NCBI GenBank assembly: GCA_030374765.1
Contig: JARGXX010000022.1
Coordinates: forward strand, 806,001-870,000
Direction of reading: 5' to 3'
Origin: Agarophyton chilense
Lineage: Eukaryota; Rhodophyta; Florideophyceae; Gracilariales; Gracilariaceae
Length of the DNA stretch: 64,000 nucleotides
Shown: piece by piece, positions 10,792-19,636 of the stretch
Numbering within the stretch: position 1 is the first letter of the stretch
Layout of the letters: each line of letters opens with the position of its first letter
The notes under the pieces: generated by a model
What the model saw: only the letters and a program-made list of their open reading frames with translations
Told to the model about the DNA's origin: nothing
Databases searched by the model: none
Made by a program: the position numbers and the translations under genes

Positions 10792-12960
10792 TCAGTTTGT
10801 GTCTTTACTGCGATTTGTCGACTGCTCATTGTGCATAATGTCATCCTCAATTAGGATGATGAGGTTTTCCTTGGTACCTTTGTCTTTCAATCCATGTGCT
10901 CGACAGTACAATTGCAATTCCGTTTTCTTCAACTTTCCCAGAGTACCGTCGTGGAATCTACTGGTATACATCGAATCATCACACGCGTCTTGCGCCTCTA
11001 CCATTGCCTCTTTTTTCTTTTTAGCTTTTTCGAGAGCCGCTTTCGCTGTCTGCGCCGCGCGTTTTGTGCTCTTTCTACCGTGCAATTCGGCCTCTTCAAC
11101 ACCGTCAAAGTCGGCCCCTGCTTCAAGTTGTTTTAGTTCTTCCATTTCTGAAGCGGCTCTGCTCTGCATTTCGGCCACTTTGGGATTCAGCAATTCGTCC
11201 CGCGGTTGATAGGTGCTTTCAATTCCGGCCGCGTTCTCAAGGCCTGTGTAAAATCGTTGCAAGTCCGGGTTCAGAAAGCTATTCGGTGAGTACGGCTCCA
11301 ACTCTAACTGGGAAACCATCTTTCGCGCCACAGAAACAGATTTCGAACCGTTCATTTCTACAAATACGTTTTCTTCTTTCTTTTCGACTTTTACCTCTAG
11401 TTTCATTTCTGCTATTTCCTTTCGCCAATCCGTGTAGACATCGTCTTTGTACGGGAGGTAGTGCAACTGAAAACCTCCTGGTACGGATTGTTCTATATCC
11501 TCCGCGAACTCTTCCTCTTGCGGCACGAGCGCCGCGAATCTCATTCCAACGCTCGTAACCGCGGACAGTCTTACTGCTACAATTGCGATCACCTTCCTTC
11601 GCAGCATACATTTGAGTAGTGTGGCAAACGCTTGCGTGCTTCCGATGTATACACTATCGTCCGGGAACAGAAAAGTCGGAGGCCCCATGTTGTATTCTGG
11701 CTTCATCAAATGAGCCTTGCGAAACGCATATAGATATATCCCGACTTTTCCCAGCGCTTTTGCTTTATTAACTTCTTCGCGGGTGAATCCATGAACTTTT
11801 GGAATCTCTGCTGTACTTGCATCATCGGATTTTGTAGAATCGCCGTTCTCTTCCCTTTCCCCAGTTTCCACCGAGTTTCCTGCAGCGGCAGGATTGAGGT
11901 CCCGCAAATACGGTGCTGCAAAAGTGCTGCGTATTTCTTCCGGTTTTAAAGTTGTCCCGCCAGAATCGCACGTATTTGTAGTCATCTTGATGACGGGCTT
12001 CTTTGTTGATGCAGCTAGCTCGACTTTCTGAGGTCTTGCAGCCTTTCGAACGAGAGCGTACATCATTACCCCTATTTTGTAGTTAGGACCAAGAACAAAA
12101 ACTGTTTTTCGTAGTGACCTTTTGGACGTCTCCTTCCTGCGAACGCGACTGCATAGGTCTTCAAACGAATACACAGTTGCAATTGTTACATCACCTCTGT
12201 TTTCATTGACATTGTCTTCGTCTGCATAGATCAAGTTGCCGAAGAACCCGGTTGCCATTGTCTCAAGTTTGGCAGAAGACTCGTTGAGCCGGCTAGGGCT
12301 GAAAAGAACGTTGACGTGGACGACGGCACTCATATCAGCCAAGTCCTTCATTTGTGACACGCATTGCTTTGATATAGCATCACTGCCTCGGGAGGGATCC
12401 TCATCATTGGTGAATATAAAAATTCGTTTGCGGTGAAGAACTGAAAAGCGAGACGATGAAACTGCGGTGAACTGGTGACGAGCGGCCCAGAGGGCTTTAT
12501 CAAACTCAGTAGAACCATTGGGTCCAAAACACAGCAATGGATTTGCCTCTGGAACAGGGGTGTTTTCAAGCTGCTCATCGGATAAGTGTATCAAATGATC
12601 AGCTTCCCCATTCTCCAGTCTTTTGGCTAGGTTCTGAAGCAGCTTGACAGAACGGGCATCGCTGGATTTCAGAGGTCGAACAATGCGAATGCCAGGCCAA
12701 TTCTGACGTGTGAAGGAACCTCGGGCGCCAAAGGCAATAATACCCACTGCATCGCCATTCTTAGAAACAATTTTTGACTTCATCACGTCTGCAATGCATC
12801 GCAGGGTCAGAGAGAGCAAGCAAGGGGGTGCTTGTGAGATGTCTTCGCTGATTTCTATAGAGGGATCTTTCCTTACCATAGCGGTCCTCCAATCAACCAG
12901 AAACAGGATAGCATCGCGAACCGCAAGTCCCCTCCTCCTCGCGTCTTCTTCTTCGAACAT
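10792..12960 (-). CDS. XRCC6: Ku70, DNA end-binding subunit of non-homologous end joining
   Basis: 722 aa from the ATG at 12960. The frame extends upstream to 13056 only through a TTG, so 12960 is preferred; it gives MFEEED followed by the start of the vWA fold (AILFLVDWRTAMV). Domains: N-terminal vWA-like alpha/beta domain (about 1-240); Ku core beta-barrel, with the signature segment containing YLYAFRK, TFLFPDDSVYIGST and ALVPQEEEF, then GGFQLHYLPYKDDV; C-terminal arm; and a SAP DNA-binding domain (about 669-708, DGTLGKLKKTELQLYCRAHG). With Ku80 it would form the ring that loads on double-strand breaks and recruits ligase IV/XRCC4; it also acts at telomeres. Single exon. Slightly longer than human Ku70 (609 aa) because of linkers around the barrel entry and before the SAP domain. 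Confidence 0.95.
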   Translation of the reverse strand: MFEEEDARRRGLAVRDAILFLVDWRTAMVRKDPSIEISEDISQAPPCLLSLTLRCIADVMKSKIVSKNGDAVGIIAFGARGSFTRQNWPGIRIVRPLKSSDARSVKLLQNLAKRLENGEADHLIHLSDEQLENTPVPEANPLLCFGPNGSTEFDKALWAARHQFTAVSSSRFSVLHRKRIFIFTNDEDPSRGSDAISKQCVSQMKDLADMSAVVHVNVLFSPSRLNESSAKLETMATGFFGNLIYADEDNVNENRGDVTIATVYSFEDLCSRVRRKETSKRSLRKTVFVLGPNYKIGVMMYALVRKAARPQKVELAASTKKPVIKMTTNTCDSGGTTLKPEEIRSTFAAPYLRDLNPAAAGNSVETGEREENGDSTKSDDASTAEIPKVHGFTREEVNKAKALGKVGIYLYAFRKAHLMKPEYNMGPPTFLFPDDSVYIGSTQAFATLLKCMLRRKVIAIVAVRLSAVTSVGMRFAALVPQEEEFAEDIEQSVPGGFQLHYLPYKDDVYTDWRKEIAEMKLEVKVEKKEENVFVEMNGSKSVSVARKMVSQLELEPYSPNSFLNPDLQRFYTGLENAAGIESTYQPRDELLNPKVAEMQSRAASEMEELKQLEAGADFDGVEEAELHGRKSTKRAAQTAKAALEKAKKKKEAMVEAQDACDDSMYTSRFHDGTLGKLKKTELQLYCRAHGLKDKGTKENLIILIEDDIMHNEQSTNRSKDTN

Positions 12961-13718
12961 GTCTGCTTGAATCTTTTTCGATGATTTGCAGAGTAAACGA
13001 GTCGATTTAATTGCCGACCACGTTGGATTACTGTTCCATTGTCGATCTCCAGACAACTAAGCAGTCATTCCGAGAGGGCAGAAACGCGTGTTCGTTGATA
13101 GACAGCTGAATTTGAACATTAAACAAAAGAACTTGAGAGATGTTGTTTGTGTGTGTGTTAGCGATCGACTTCTGCAGCAAGGACACATGGACTTGAACAC
13201 CTCAAAGCCAATCTAGGTAAAGTACAGTAGCATGCTGGTCACTGCCGAGTCCTTGCATGCGCCTTTCGCTTCTGATGGAAAAAAGCACGCCAAACCTTTT
13301 CAGTTTGATCAGATTGTGAACGTACACAACGCGGGTGGCGACAATGAAAGGGGGCATAAAAAAAACTAGAGCAGCAGACCTAAAAAGAGGGCAAAGAAAG
13401 GTCAAGGACGACAACAAAAAGAGAAATTGTGTTGAGGGCGGGAAAAGTTGCGGTAATTCTCTTATAGAAAGAACTTTCTGTATCGAACCTTAACTATAGT
13501 AAAAAAGTCTAATTATCGTTTTTTTAATTGACTATTAACGAATAACAGGGGTATCGAATTTTCGTGGTGATGTTTCCTTAAGAAAACCAACTTCGACTCG
13601 TAAACAAGGAGTTAGAGTACCGCCTGAAGATCCGTACCCCACATATAATAGATATCCATTTCTGTTTCCCGTCTTGTTCAAAGCTCCGTAACAAACCGCT
13701 TCAGGGATACAGACTGCA
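12961..13718. other. Divergent promoter region with a possible small spliced gene
   Basis: 760 bases between the Ku70 and SNRNP27-type starts. Within it a plus-strand ATG at 13230 opens 45 codons. Further on, CTATTAAC followed by AACAG (13532-13548) looks like a branch point and 3' splice site, after which 46 codons stay open to TAA at 13689. Together these could be two exons of a small protein ending PFLFPVLFKAP, but no donor is convincing and I know no family for it. Confidence 0.25.
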
Positions 13719-14114
13719 ATGAAAAGGTTTGACCGTTCTTCTGTGGAAAATTCCTCGGAGCCCATGAAGATCGAATCCGTATCTGAGCCAGTCCCAGTGG
13801 TGGACGTCCCTCCCCCTCCTCCGCCGCCGCCGCCGCCACCTCCATTGTTTACACAAGTTCCGCCACCGCCGCCGCCGCCACCGCTGCCGCCACCGCCGCC
13901 ACCTAAGGAAGACTATTGGGCTTCTGTGACATTAAACGAAGATGAAGAACAGGAAATGATGGAAGCCCTGGGTTTGCCGCTTACGTTCAGTTCCACGAAA
14001 GGAAAGCAGGTAGTGGGTAATGATGTGAGCGCAACGAGAGTCGTCAAACCGCGAAAGTATCGTCAGTACATGAATCGAAGAGGCGGGTTCAACAGACCTT
14101 TGGAGGGTGGTTGA
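13719..14114 (+). CDS. SNRNP27: U4/U6.U5 tri-snRNP 27 kDa-type protein with proline-rich N terminus
   Basis: 131 aa. The last 60 residues carry the family signature: acidic helix EDEEQEMMEALGL, then STKGKQV, then RKYRQYMNRRGGFNRPL at the C terminus, near-identical to animal SNRNP27. In spliceosomes this protein joins the tri-snRNP and influences 5' splice-site choice through its C-terminal segment. The usual Arg/Ser-rich N-terminal half is absent; residues 30-62 are instead two polyproline runs interrupted by LFTQV. This is either a lineage-specific replacement or an upstream exon is missing. ATG 13719 is the only reasonable start in frame. The polyproline tract is encoded by CCG/CCA-rich DNA prone to slippage. 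Confidence 0.85.
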   Translation: MKRFDRSSVENSSEPMKIESVSEPVPVVDVPPPPPPPPPPPPLFTQVPPPPPPPPLPPPPPPKEDYWASVTLNEDEEQEMMEALGLPLTFSSTKGKQVVGNDVSATRVVKPRKYRQYMNRRGGFNRPLEGG

Positions 14115-14204
14115 TGATTGATGCGCTACCCGCTATCCTTATTAGCTCTGGGTGTGCTTTACTTCTTCATCTCACACAGTGCGACATGCTTTTTCAATTG
14201 AACT

Positions 14205-15137
14205 TCACAAGTAACTTGATCCGCGTCGTCGAGCAGAACGAAACCTCGTTACCTGACCTATTCTGCTCCTAGGACTATTGTTTGTTTGTAGGCCGTCAAC
14301 TAACTGTGTCAGACTGTTCAATGTTGTCAGTGGGTCTTCCAGCGAGTTCAATACTGTCTGGGCATCGGAGAAATCTTCATCTTTGGTGTAGGTTGATTTA
14401 GTGACCACGACTGGCATTCCCGCGGAACGCGCAGCCTGCACACCGATGTGACTGTCTTCTATAACACAAACATTAGAAGGGTTCAGACCGAGCTTTTTGG
14501 CGGCCAAATTGTACACATCTGGACTTGGTTTCTTCTTTTCGACAATATCTCCGGCAAAAACAGATATACCAGAAGCATCGTCCCCAAGCATGTCCACAAT
14601 CTTGTTAACTGCCTTTTCATTGGACGTGCTACATACAGCAATATTTACACCCGCTTCTACCGCCTCCTGAACGAGTCTCTGAACCCCCTCTCGCAGTGGA
14701 ACCTTGCCCGCTTGCACCAGTTCCATAAATAATTCAGTCTTGCGTGCGTGAAGATCTTTAACAAGAGCTTTCTTATCGCTCTCGGTGTCAACGCCGGCTG
14801 GCCATTGCCCCAAGCCAGTCCAGTAAGCGTTCATGCGTTCCTTTCCCCCGCCCGTTTCCAGGAGCTTTCCGTACAACTTTTCGTCCCATACGGTGTCAAG
14901 TTGTCGTTCCTCAAAAGCCATGTTGAAGGCGACACGATGAGCATCGCGCTCCGTATCAGCTAGCACGCCATCGCAATCGAAGATAAGCGCATCGAGGGCT
15001 GATTTGATGGGGGTTCGGGCCAGTGAGGGCGCTGTCGATGCGACGAGCGCCTTCTTTTTGTACAAGATGTGGGTTGCGGCTGACAACGAGTTTGTTTTCG
15101 ATAGCGAGATTGTGCTGATACTGATAAACGCAGTCAT
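14205..15137 (-). CDS. CBBY: CbbY-type HAD phosphatase, probably plastid xylulose-1,5-bisphosphate phosphatase
   Basis: 310 aa from ATG 15137 (upstream codons open only through a TTG). Residues 1-45 are rich in Ser, Thr and Ala with a few Lys, a typical plastid transit peptide. HAD motif I is D54-C-D56-G-V-L with the nucleophile D54; the substrate-specific CbbY signature ETGGGKERM lies at 94-102; motif II is CSTSNE (169-174); motif III Lys is in KKKPSPDVY (201-209); motif IV is EDSHIG (227-232). In plants and bacteria CbbY removes xylulose-1,5-bisphosphate, a misfire product of Rubisco that inhibits the enzyme. That role is inferred from the GGGKERM motif and the presequence. It supports a photosynthetic host. 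The tail (about 285-310) is variable. The gene is divergent from proteasome alpha2. Confidence 0.87.
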   Translation of the reverse strand: MTAFISISTISLSKTNSLSAATHILYKKKALVASTAPSLARTPIKSALDALIFDCDGVLADTERDAHRVAFNMAFEERQLDTVWDEKLYGKLLETGGGKERMNAYWTGLGQWPAGVDTESDKKALVKDLHARKTELFMELVQAGKVPLREGVQRLVQEAVEAGVNIAVCSTSNEKAVNKIVDMLGDDASGISVFAGDIVEKKKPSPDVYNLAAKKLGLNPSNVCVIEDSHIGVQAARSAGMPVVVTKSTYTKDEDFSDAQTVLNSLEDPLTTLNSLTQLVDGLQTNNSPRSRIGQVTRFRSARRRGSSYL

Positions 15138-15656
15138 ATTTCCAAACGCACAGCTGAGGCAGAAAGTTGATGCTCGCTCTCGCAAACAACAAACGAATCA
15201 GGAATGCTGTCGGTGGTTGCTGGTCAATTCCCAGATAGATATGTAGAGGCGGAGGTAGAGCCCCGGATGCAGGGGGAAAGCTGTCTGTGTGGTTATTATC
15301 AAAGGGGAGATGGTTGTTGGAGGTGATCCCCACTCGGACTTACAGTGCCTGCAATCGCATCATCCAATCACTGCACATCGACTGTAAAGCGCATGCTCGC
15401 GGCTTTGCGCATGCCAACTGTTGCAGGTGCTGGAGTCCGGCGGGCTGCGCCACTCTTGATCCTCATCGCCCCGCCCTGTTCATCAACATTACTACCAAGG
15501 GTACCTTTGGCTCATAGCGCACCCCCGCGATCTTTCCCCCCAGTTCGTCTTCACACCATCGCGTACAGTTGATACAGATCGCCGCTCTCAGCAAACCCCG
15601 TCTTGCCTGCGTATCAGTTTGAACTTGTTTTCACATCCAGACAAAACTTTGTACCG
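15138..15656. other. Divergent promoter region
   Basis: About 520 bases between the phosphatase and proteasome alpha2 starts; must contain both promoters. No clear TATA box; pyrimidine-rich stretches precede the proteasome start. No supported gene. Confidence 0.4.
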
Positions 15657-16542
15657 ATGGGTGAATCGGATTATTCCTTCTCACTCACCACCTTCAGTCC
15701 CAGCGGCCGCCTGGTGCAGATCGAGTACGCGCTCAACGCCGTAACGGCCGGAGCCACTGCTTTGGGAATAAAAGGTGAGTGCACTAACTGTCACCATCCA
15801 TGAGCCGCTCCTGCGTCGGCCGTCCCCCCGTCTTATTGCGCCTTAAAACCGCGGGAGAGACCCTGACGACGCTATCACGACCAAACAGCGATCTAACACC
15901 ACCACCTCTCTCATGAACATGTTATTGAACCATCGACTGGGATCACCTACAGCGAGTAATGGCATTGTTCTGGCTACTGAAAAGCGTTTGCCCTCACCTC
16001 TGATGGCTCTTGATAGTATACAGAAGGTGTCTATGATAACAAAGTCAATAGGAATTGTGTATGCTGGCATGGGTCCCGATTCACGGGTATTAATCAAGAA
16101 AGCACGGAAAGCAGCTCAATCATATTATCAAGTGTACAATGAGTCCATACCGGTCGGTCAACTAGTGCGGGAGGTGGCCAGCGTAATGCAGGAATTCACT
16201 CAAAGTGGAGGTGTGCGTCCGTTTGGCGTCAGCTTGCTGGTAGCAGGTTTTGATGAAGAAGGGCCCCAATTGTGCCAGATCGATCCCAGCGGCAGTTATT
16301 ATGCTTGGAAAGCTAGTGCGATTGGAAAGAATATGGTGAACGCGAAAACCTTCCTTGAAAAGCGCTATTCCGATGATATTGAGCTGGAAGATGCTATCCA
16401 TACAGCTATTTTGACCCTTAAGGAAGGCTTTGAAGGTCAGGTCACTGAAAATAACATTGAAATCGGAATCATTGGCGAGGACAAGCTGTTCAAGACTCTC
16501 ACTCCAACAGAAACGAAGGACTATCTTACTGAGCTTGAATGA
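15657..16542 (+). CDS. PSMA2: 20S proteasome subunit alpha2 (two exons)
   Basis: Exon 1 is 15657-15774 and exon 2 is 15953-16542, together 235 aa, against 234 in human. The protein opens with the alpha-subunit signature [20 protein letters not shown]. The first codon after the junction completes [13 protein letters not shown], as in PSMA2. Later family blocks are present: [31 protein letters not shown] and [18 protein letters not shown]. It forms part of the outer ring gating the 20S core. A further in-frame ATG at 15603 would add 18 residues not seen in the family, so 15657 is chosen. The intron is the only one I can support in the gene island and sits near the 5' end. Confidence 0.96.
15775..15952 (+). 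other. Intron of proteasome alpha2
   Basis: 178 bases, beginning GTGAGT and ending CACCTACAG. Removing it joins codon GCG across the boundary and restores the alpha2 protein exactly. Confidence 0.93.
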
Positions 16543-17794
16543 TTAAACATGTGCTTCTCTCTCACAACACTAATCCTTGAATCTGCTCTATTGAATCAAC
16601 ACTAAGAGTGAATCATCAAGAAGAATTGAAACACGAATTTTTGTAACACGCTTTCTCTCGATGAAATGCAGCTCAATCATAAATCAGCAAAGAAGGAGGC
16701 TCGGCAAGATTGGCGATCAGCCAAACAACTGTCTTGTGTTATAAGGCTGAGGGGCATGGTTCGACCCTCGGTTCGCCGCGGCTTGAGCACTCCCCTACAG
16801 AGTAATGTAGAGTGGTTTGGAAGACAACTACTTCAAGTTCTCTTAATGTGCCCATTTGATGCTACATAGGTCACTTCTGAGGGGGATTGATGTGTTGATG
16901 TCTTCGCATCGTATGAGCCCATCAACTAAAGTATTTTTGTTTCCGGCAATGCTGATGCCATCCCAGCGCCCTCATCCGTTTCCTGTTACGAGCGCTATTC
17001 GTCAGTGTTAAGTTCCGCAAGCTCAGTACCAAGACTTGTTTGTTTTGGACACTGGATTAGAATTTTGTCTCTGCTATCACACGCATGTGTTTTGTCGAAA
17101 GCGAAGTAGTTTATCCTTCGTTTGTCCTCTTTCCTTTTCCGCAGTCGTGATCAGTGATTGAGATCTCCGGAGAACCGTTCTGTATGAATCTTCTATTTGA
17201 TTAAACGCATGTCATACTTCCTTTCTCAAGAGCCCTCCTCCCCCTAATTGTAAGCTCTCGTTCTTCTATACTGTGCAGAATGCACAAACCTCTCTTTTTC
17301 GTCTAGTTTGGTGTTTCTTGGGTTACCGTGGACAGGGGAAAATTCTTTTCAAACCATGACATCCTCAAGGTTCTAATTCGTCCAGATGAGACCGATCGTC
17401 CTTTAAAACACATTAAGAAACTAATTCAAAAAGATGCGTATACTTCTGAAAGCTCTGAAAGCCCTAAAAAGTTTTGATGTGGTCGGAAGGAATGAACCGA
17501 GTCGCGTTCAGATCAAGTTCATGAGGCTGGCTAGCTAGCTAGAGATGCTAGTAGATTCATGAAACTCATTTACGACAATGCTTCAGTCTTTGAGCAGCAA
17601 CCTCACTTTTGTGTTTGCTCATGCCTCTGCTTGAATTTTATGCAATTCAAGGAATTTCAGACAAGTGATCCTTGTACATATCTACTGAAGTCGTGCGGGG
17701 ATCGTCACGGCCGATTGTTGTGTTTTGTGCTTTAGATTTGAGCTGCACACGGTAGTGAACGTTTGCCACGCATTGTGGAACAGAATACCAAGTA
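16543..17794. other. Intergenic region, no recognised gene
   Basis: 1.25 kb, AT-leaning, with no supported frame. It should contain the proteasome 3' UTR and the promoter of the next gene. A GGTTCGACCC stretch near 16757 resembles a tRNA T-arm but no cloverleaf can be built around it. Confidence 0.4.
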
Positions 17795-18919
17795 ATGAAG
17801 GTTGCACCAACGCGTCGCTTACTAACAGGCTGGTTCACCAATAAATACTCCTTCTCTTTGATCGGACGCTGTCGATCCATTACCGACGCTGCCGGACAAC
17901 CTCACGGAGCGGACTTGGCAAGGCGGAAGCTCAGAGGCGGTCTGTCTGCTCAAAAGCTCAAGAACTCTGAAGGGATTTGTGCAGCGTACTGCCTAGACAA
18001 TCCTGTGGTTTTATTTCGAGTGGCTAATTTCTTTAGAAAGTCTTCTTTTACGGTCAACCAGCAAATATATAACGAATCCAATGCTTCGGATGACCTAGAA
18101 GTCACTTTTACGAACGAGGATGTAAAAATTTTTCACGCCGATGTCGTGCACGTACCGTTTAGAGCGACGAAAGGCTTTCCCTGGTCTCTCGGCCATGCGT
18201 TTCTTTTCAGTTCTGGGGCGGCTGTGTTCTGGGGACTCCCCACAGCAATGCGGAGGAGGCTGATTAAAGAGTTTGGAATGTTCCAAGATCCTGCTCATTT
18301 GTCGGTCAAACCTCTGACTCGTAGCGGGGCTTCTAAGCTGCCGTTGGACATGGAAGAATTTGACCACGAATTCAAGTACTCTGTGGAAAATAGGCGCAAG
18401 AGATCTTCGTTTAAAAACGATGTGATTCAAGTCACTGACTTTGAGGACGTAGAACAACTGCTAGCATTTTCATACGGACTTGCGCAATCCGTGAAACTTT
18501 TGATATTCGAAGAAGTGATTGATGCGCTTGTTTTAAGAACGAGGAGTCTTCCCGACGAACTTGCAAGGAATGGAAAGATCAAGCTATCACATCGTGATAT
18601 AAAGGGGCTCATCGGGGAACTTCTTGCCGCTCGGTATGCTGTAAACTTGGTGTCAGATATAAAGGACACACCGGAATATTTTTGGCATCATCCAGAATTG
18701 GAGGCTCTGCACCAAGAATGTGCAGGACAAGTTGAATTGAGGCAGCGTGCGCGGATACTAGACTCGCGTACAGAAGTTATCAAGGAAGCTCTCGATATCT
18801 TAAATAACGAGTTGTCGTCTTCCTCCTCAGACCGGGTGGAGAGAGCAATTCTTGCGTTGATTGCTGTTGAAGTTTCTATAGAAATCACCCGTATGGTGCA
18901 CGTGTGGGTTTCCTCATGA
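17795..18919 (+). CDS. RMND1: RMND1/DUF155 (Rmd1/Sif2-like) mitochondrial protein
   Basis: 374 aa. Residues 1-50 are rich in Arg, Ser and small residues with no acids early on, typical of a mitochondrial presequence. The DUF155 core contains FLFSSGAAVFWGL (136-148), then FSYGLAQSVKLLIFEE, then KLSHRDIKGLIGELLAARYAVNL and TPEYFWHHPELE. The C-terminal hydrophobic helix (LALIAVEVSIEI) is the usual membrane anchor. In animals RMND1 sits at the inner mitochondrial membrane next to the ribosomes and is required for translation of mtDNA-encoded proteins; yeast relatives act in sporulation. The role here is transferred from the family. The start ATG is supported by the presequence. Single exon. Confidence 0.88.
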   Translation: MKVAPTRRLLTGWFTNKYSFSLIGRCRSITDAAGQPHGADLARRKLRGGLSAQKLKNSEGICAAYCLDNPVVLFRVANFFRKSSFTVNQQIYNESNASDDLEVTFTNEDVKIFHADVVHVPFRATKGFPWSLGHAFLFSSGAAVFWGLPTAMRRRLIKEFGMFQDPAHLSVKPLTRSGASKLPLDMEEFDHEFKYSVENRRKRSSFKNDVIQVTDFEDVEQLLAFSYGLAQSVKLLIFEEVIDALVLRTRSLPDELARNGKIKLSHRDIKGLIGELLAARYAVNLVSDIKDTPEYFWHHPELEALHQECAGQVELRQRARILDSRTEVIKEALDILNNELSSSSSDRVERAILALIAVEVSIEITRMVHVWVSS

Positions 18920-19636
18920 CCGAACAATGAGTGCTGTCTGGAGGAGGCAGACATCGGTGTTTGTACAACCCTAAGAGAAAGTACAAGGAGCTACAGGCAC
19001 TAGCCACTGGCCTTCACACGCAGCGTACATAACTTCTACCTCCGATTCAGTCAGTAGCCGACTGGGCGAAATGGGTTGACAGTCGGGAGCCTGAGGTTAT
19101 TTGTACTCAGAAGGCGAAGAGTAGACAACTTTCGGTGTTTTGACAACAGAAACGCGAAACGCGCGATGTAGAAGAAAGGAACGTACAACTCATCTGGTGT
19201 TGAGCTCGGTCGCATTTTGTTTGTTTCCTTTCTTAGCATCGGGGTCTTCATGGGAGTCAAATGAAATGGTTAGCATTTGGTGAGATTAATCTCGCGAGCA
19301 AATGTACCAGAGACTCTGAATCCGTAACGTTAGACCTTGGCTAGGGACCAACAAAGTTCCTCATGGGGAAATAAACCAGAGAAGGCCAAAAAAACAATTT
19401 CGTTGTTTGAGGGATTGTATTGGAATTGCGCGCCAAAATGAAGCCTCGTGGCAAACAGTTGTGCAACCAAAACCTGGCCGGCAGAGCACGCACGCCACGG
19501 CCGCCTCAACTTGTGTCCTGCGAGCTCTCCTCGGTGCTGTCGTTGTGCAACCGCGCGCCGGGCGACCTTCTCCGTTGCCCACACCGTTGTGTCCTCTGTG
19601 CGCTTCTTCCCGCTTGGTTGCGCCCGTCTCGTCTCT
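18920..19636. other. Intergenic region, probable promoter
   Basis: About 700 bases with no supported gene. The frame of the next gene is open from 19448 but only through a GTG; ATG 19637 is the first in-frame start. GC content rises towards the right end. Confidence 0.4.

Noticed and set aside
12961..13056. N-terminal extensions of Ku70 (and likewise of CbbY, SUMT and the giant protein) beyond the first ATG
   Set aside because: They open only through TTG or GTG codons, which nuclear genes seldom use; the first in-frame ATG fits each family better.
16740..16800. tRNA-like GGTTCGACCC
   Set aside because: No matching acceptor, D or anticodon stems can be drawn around it.
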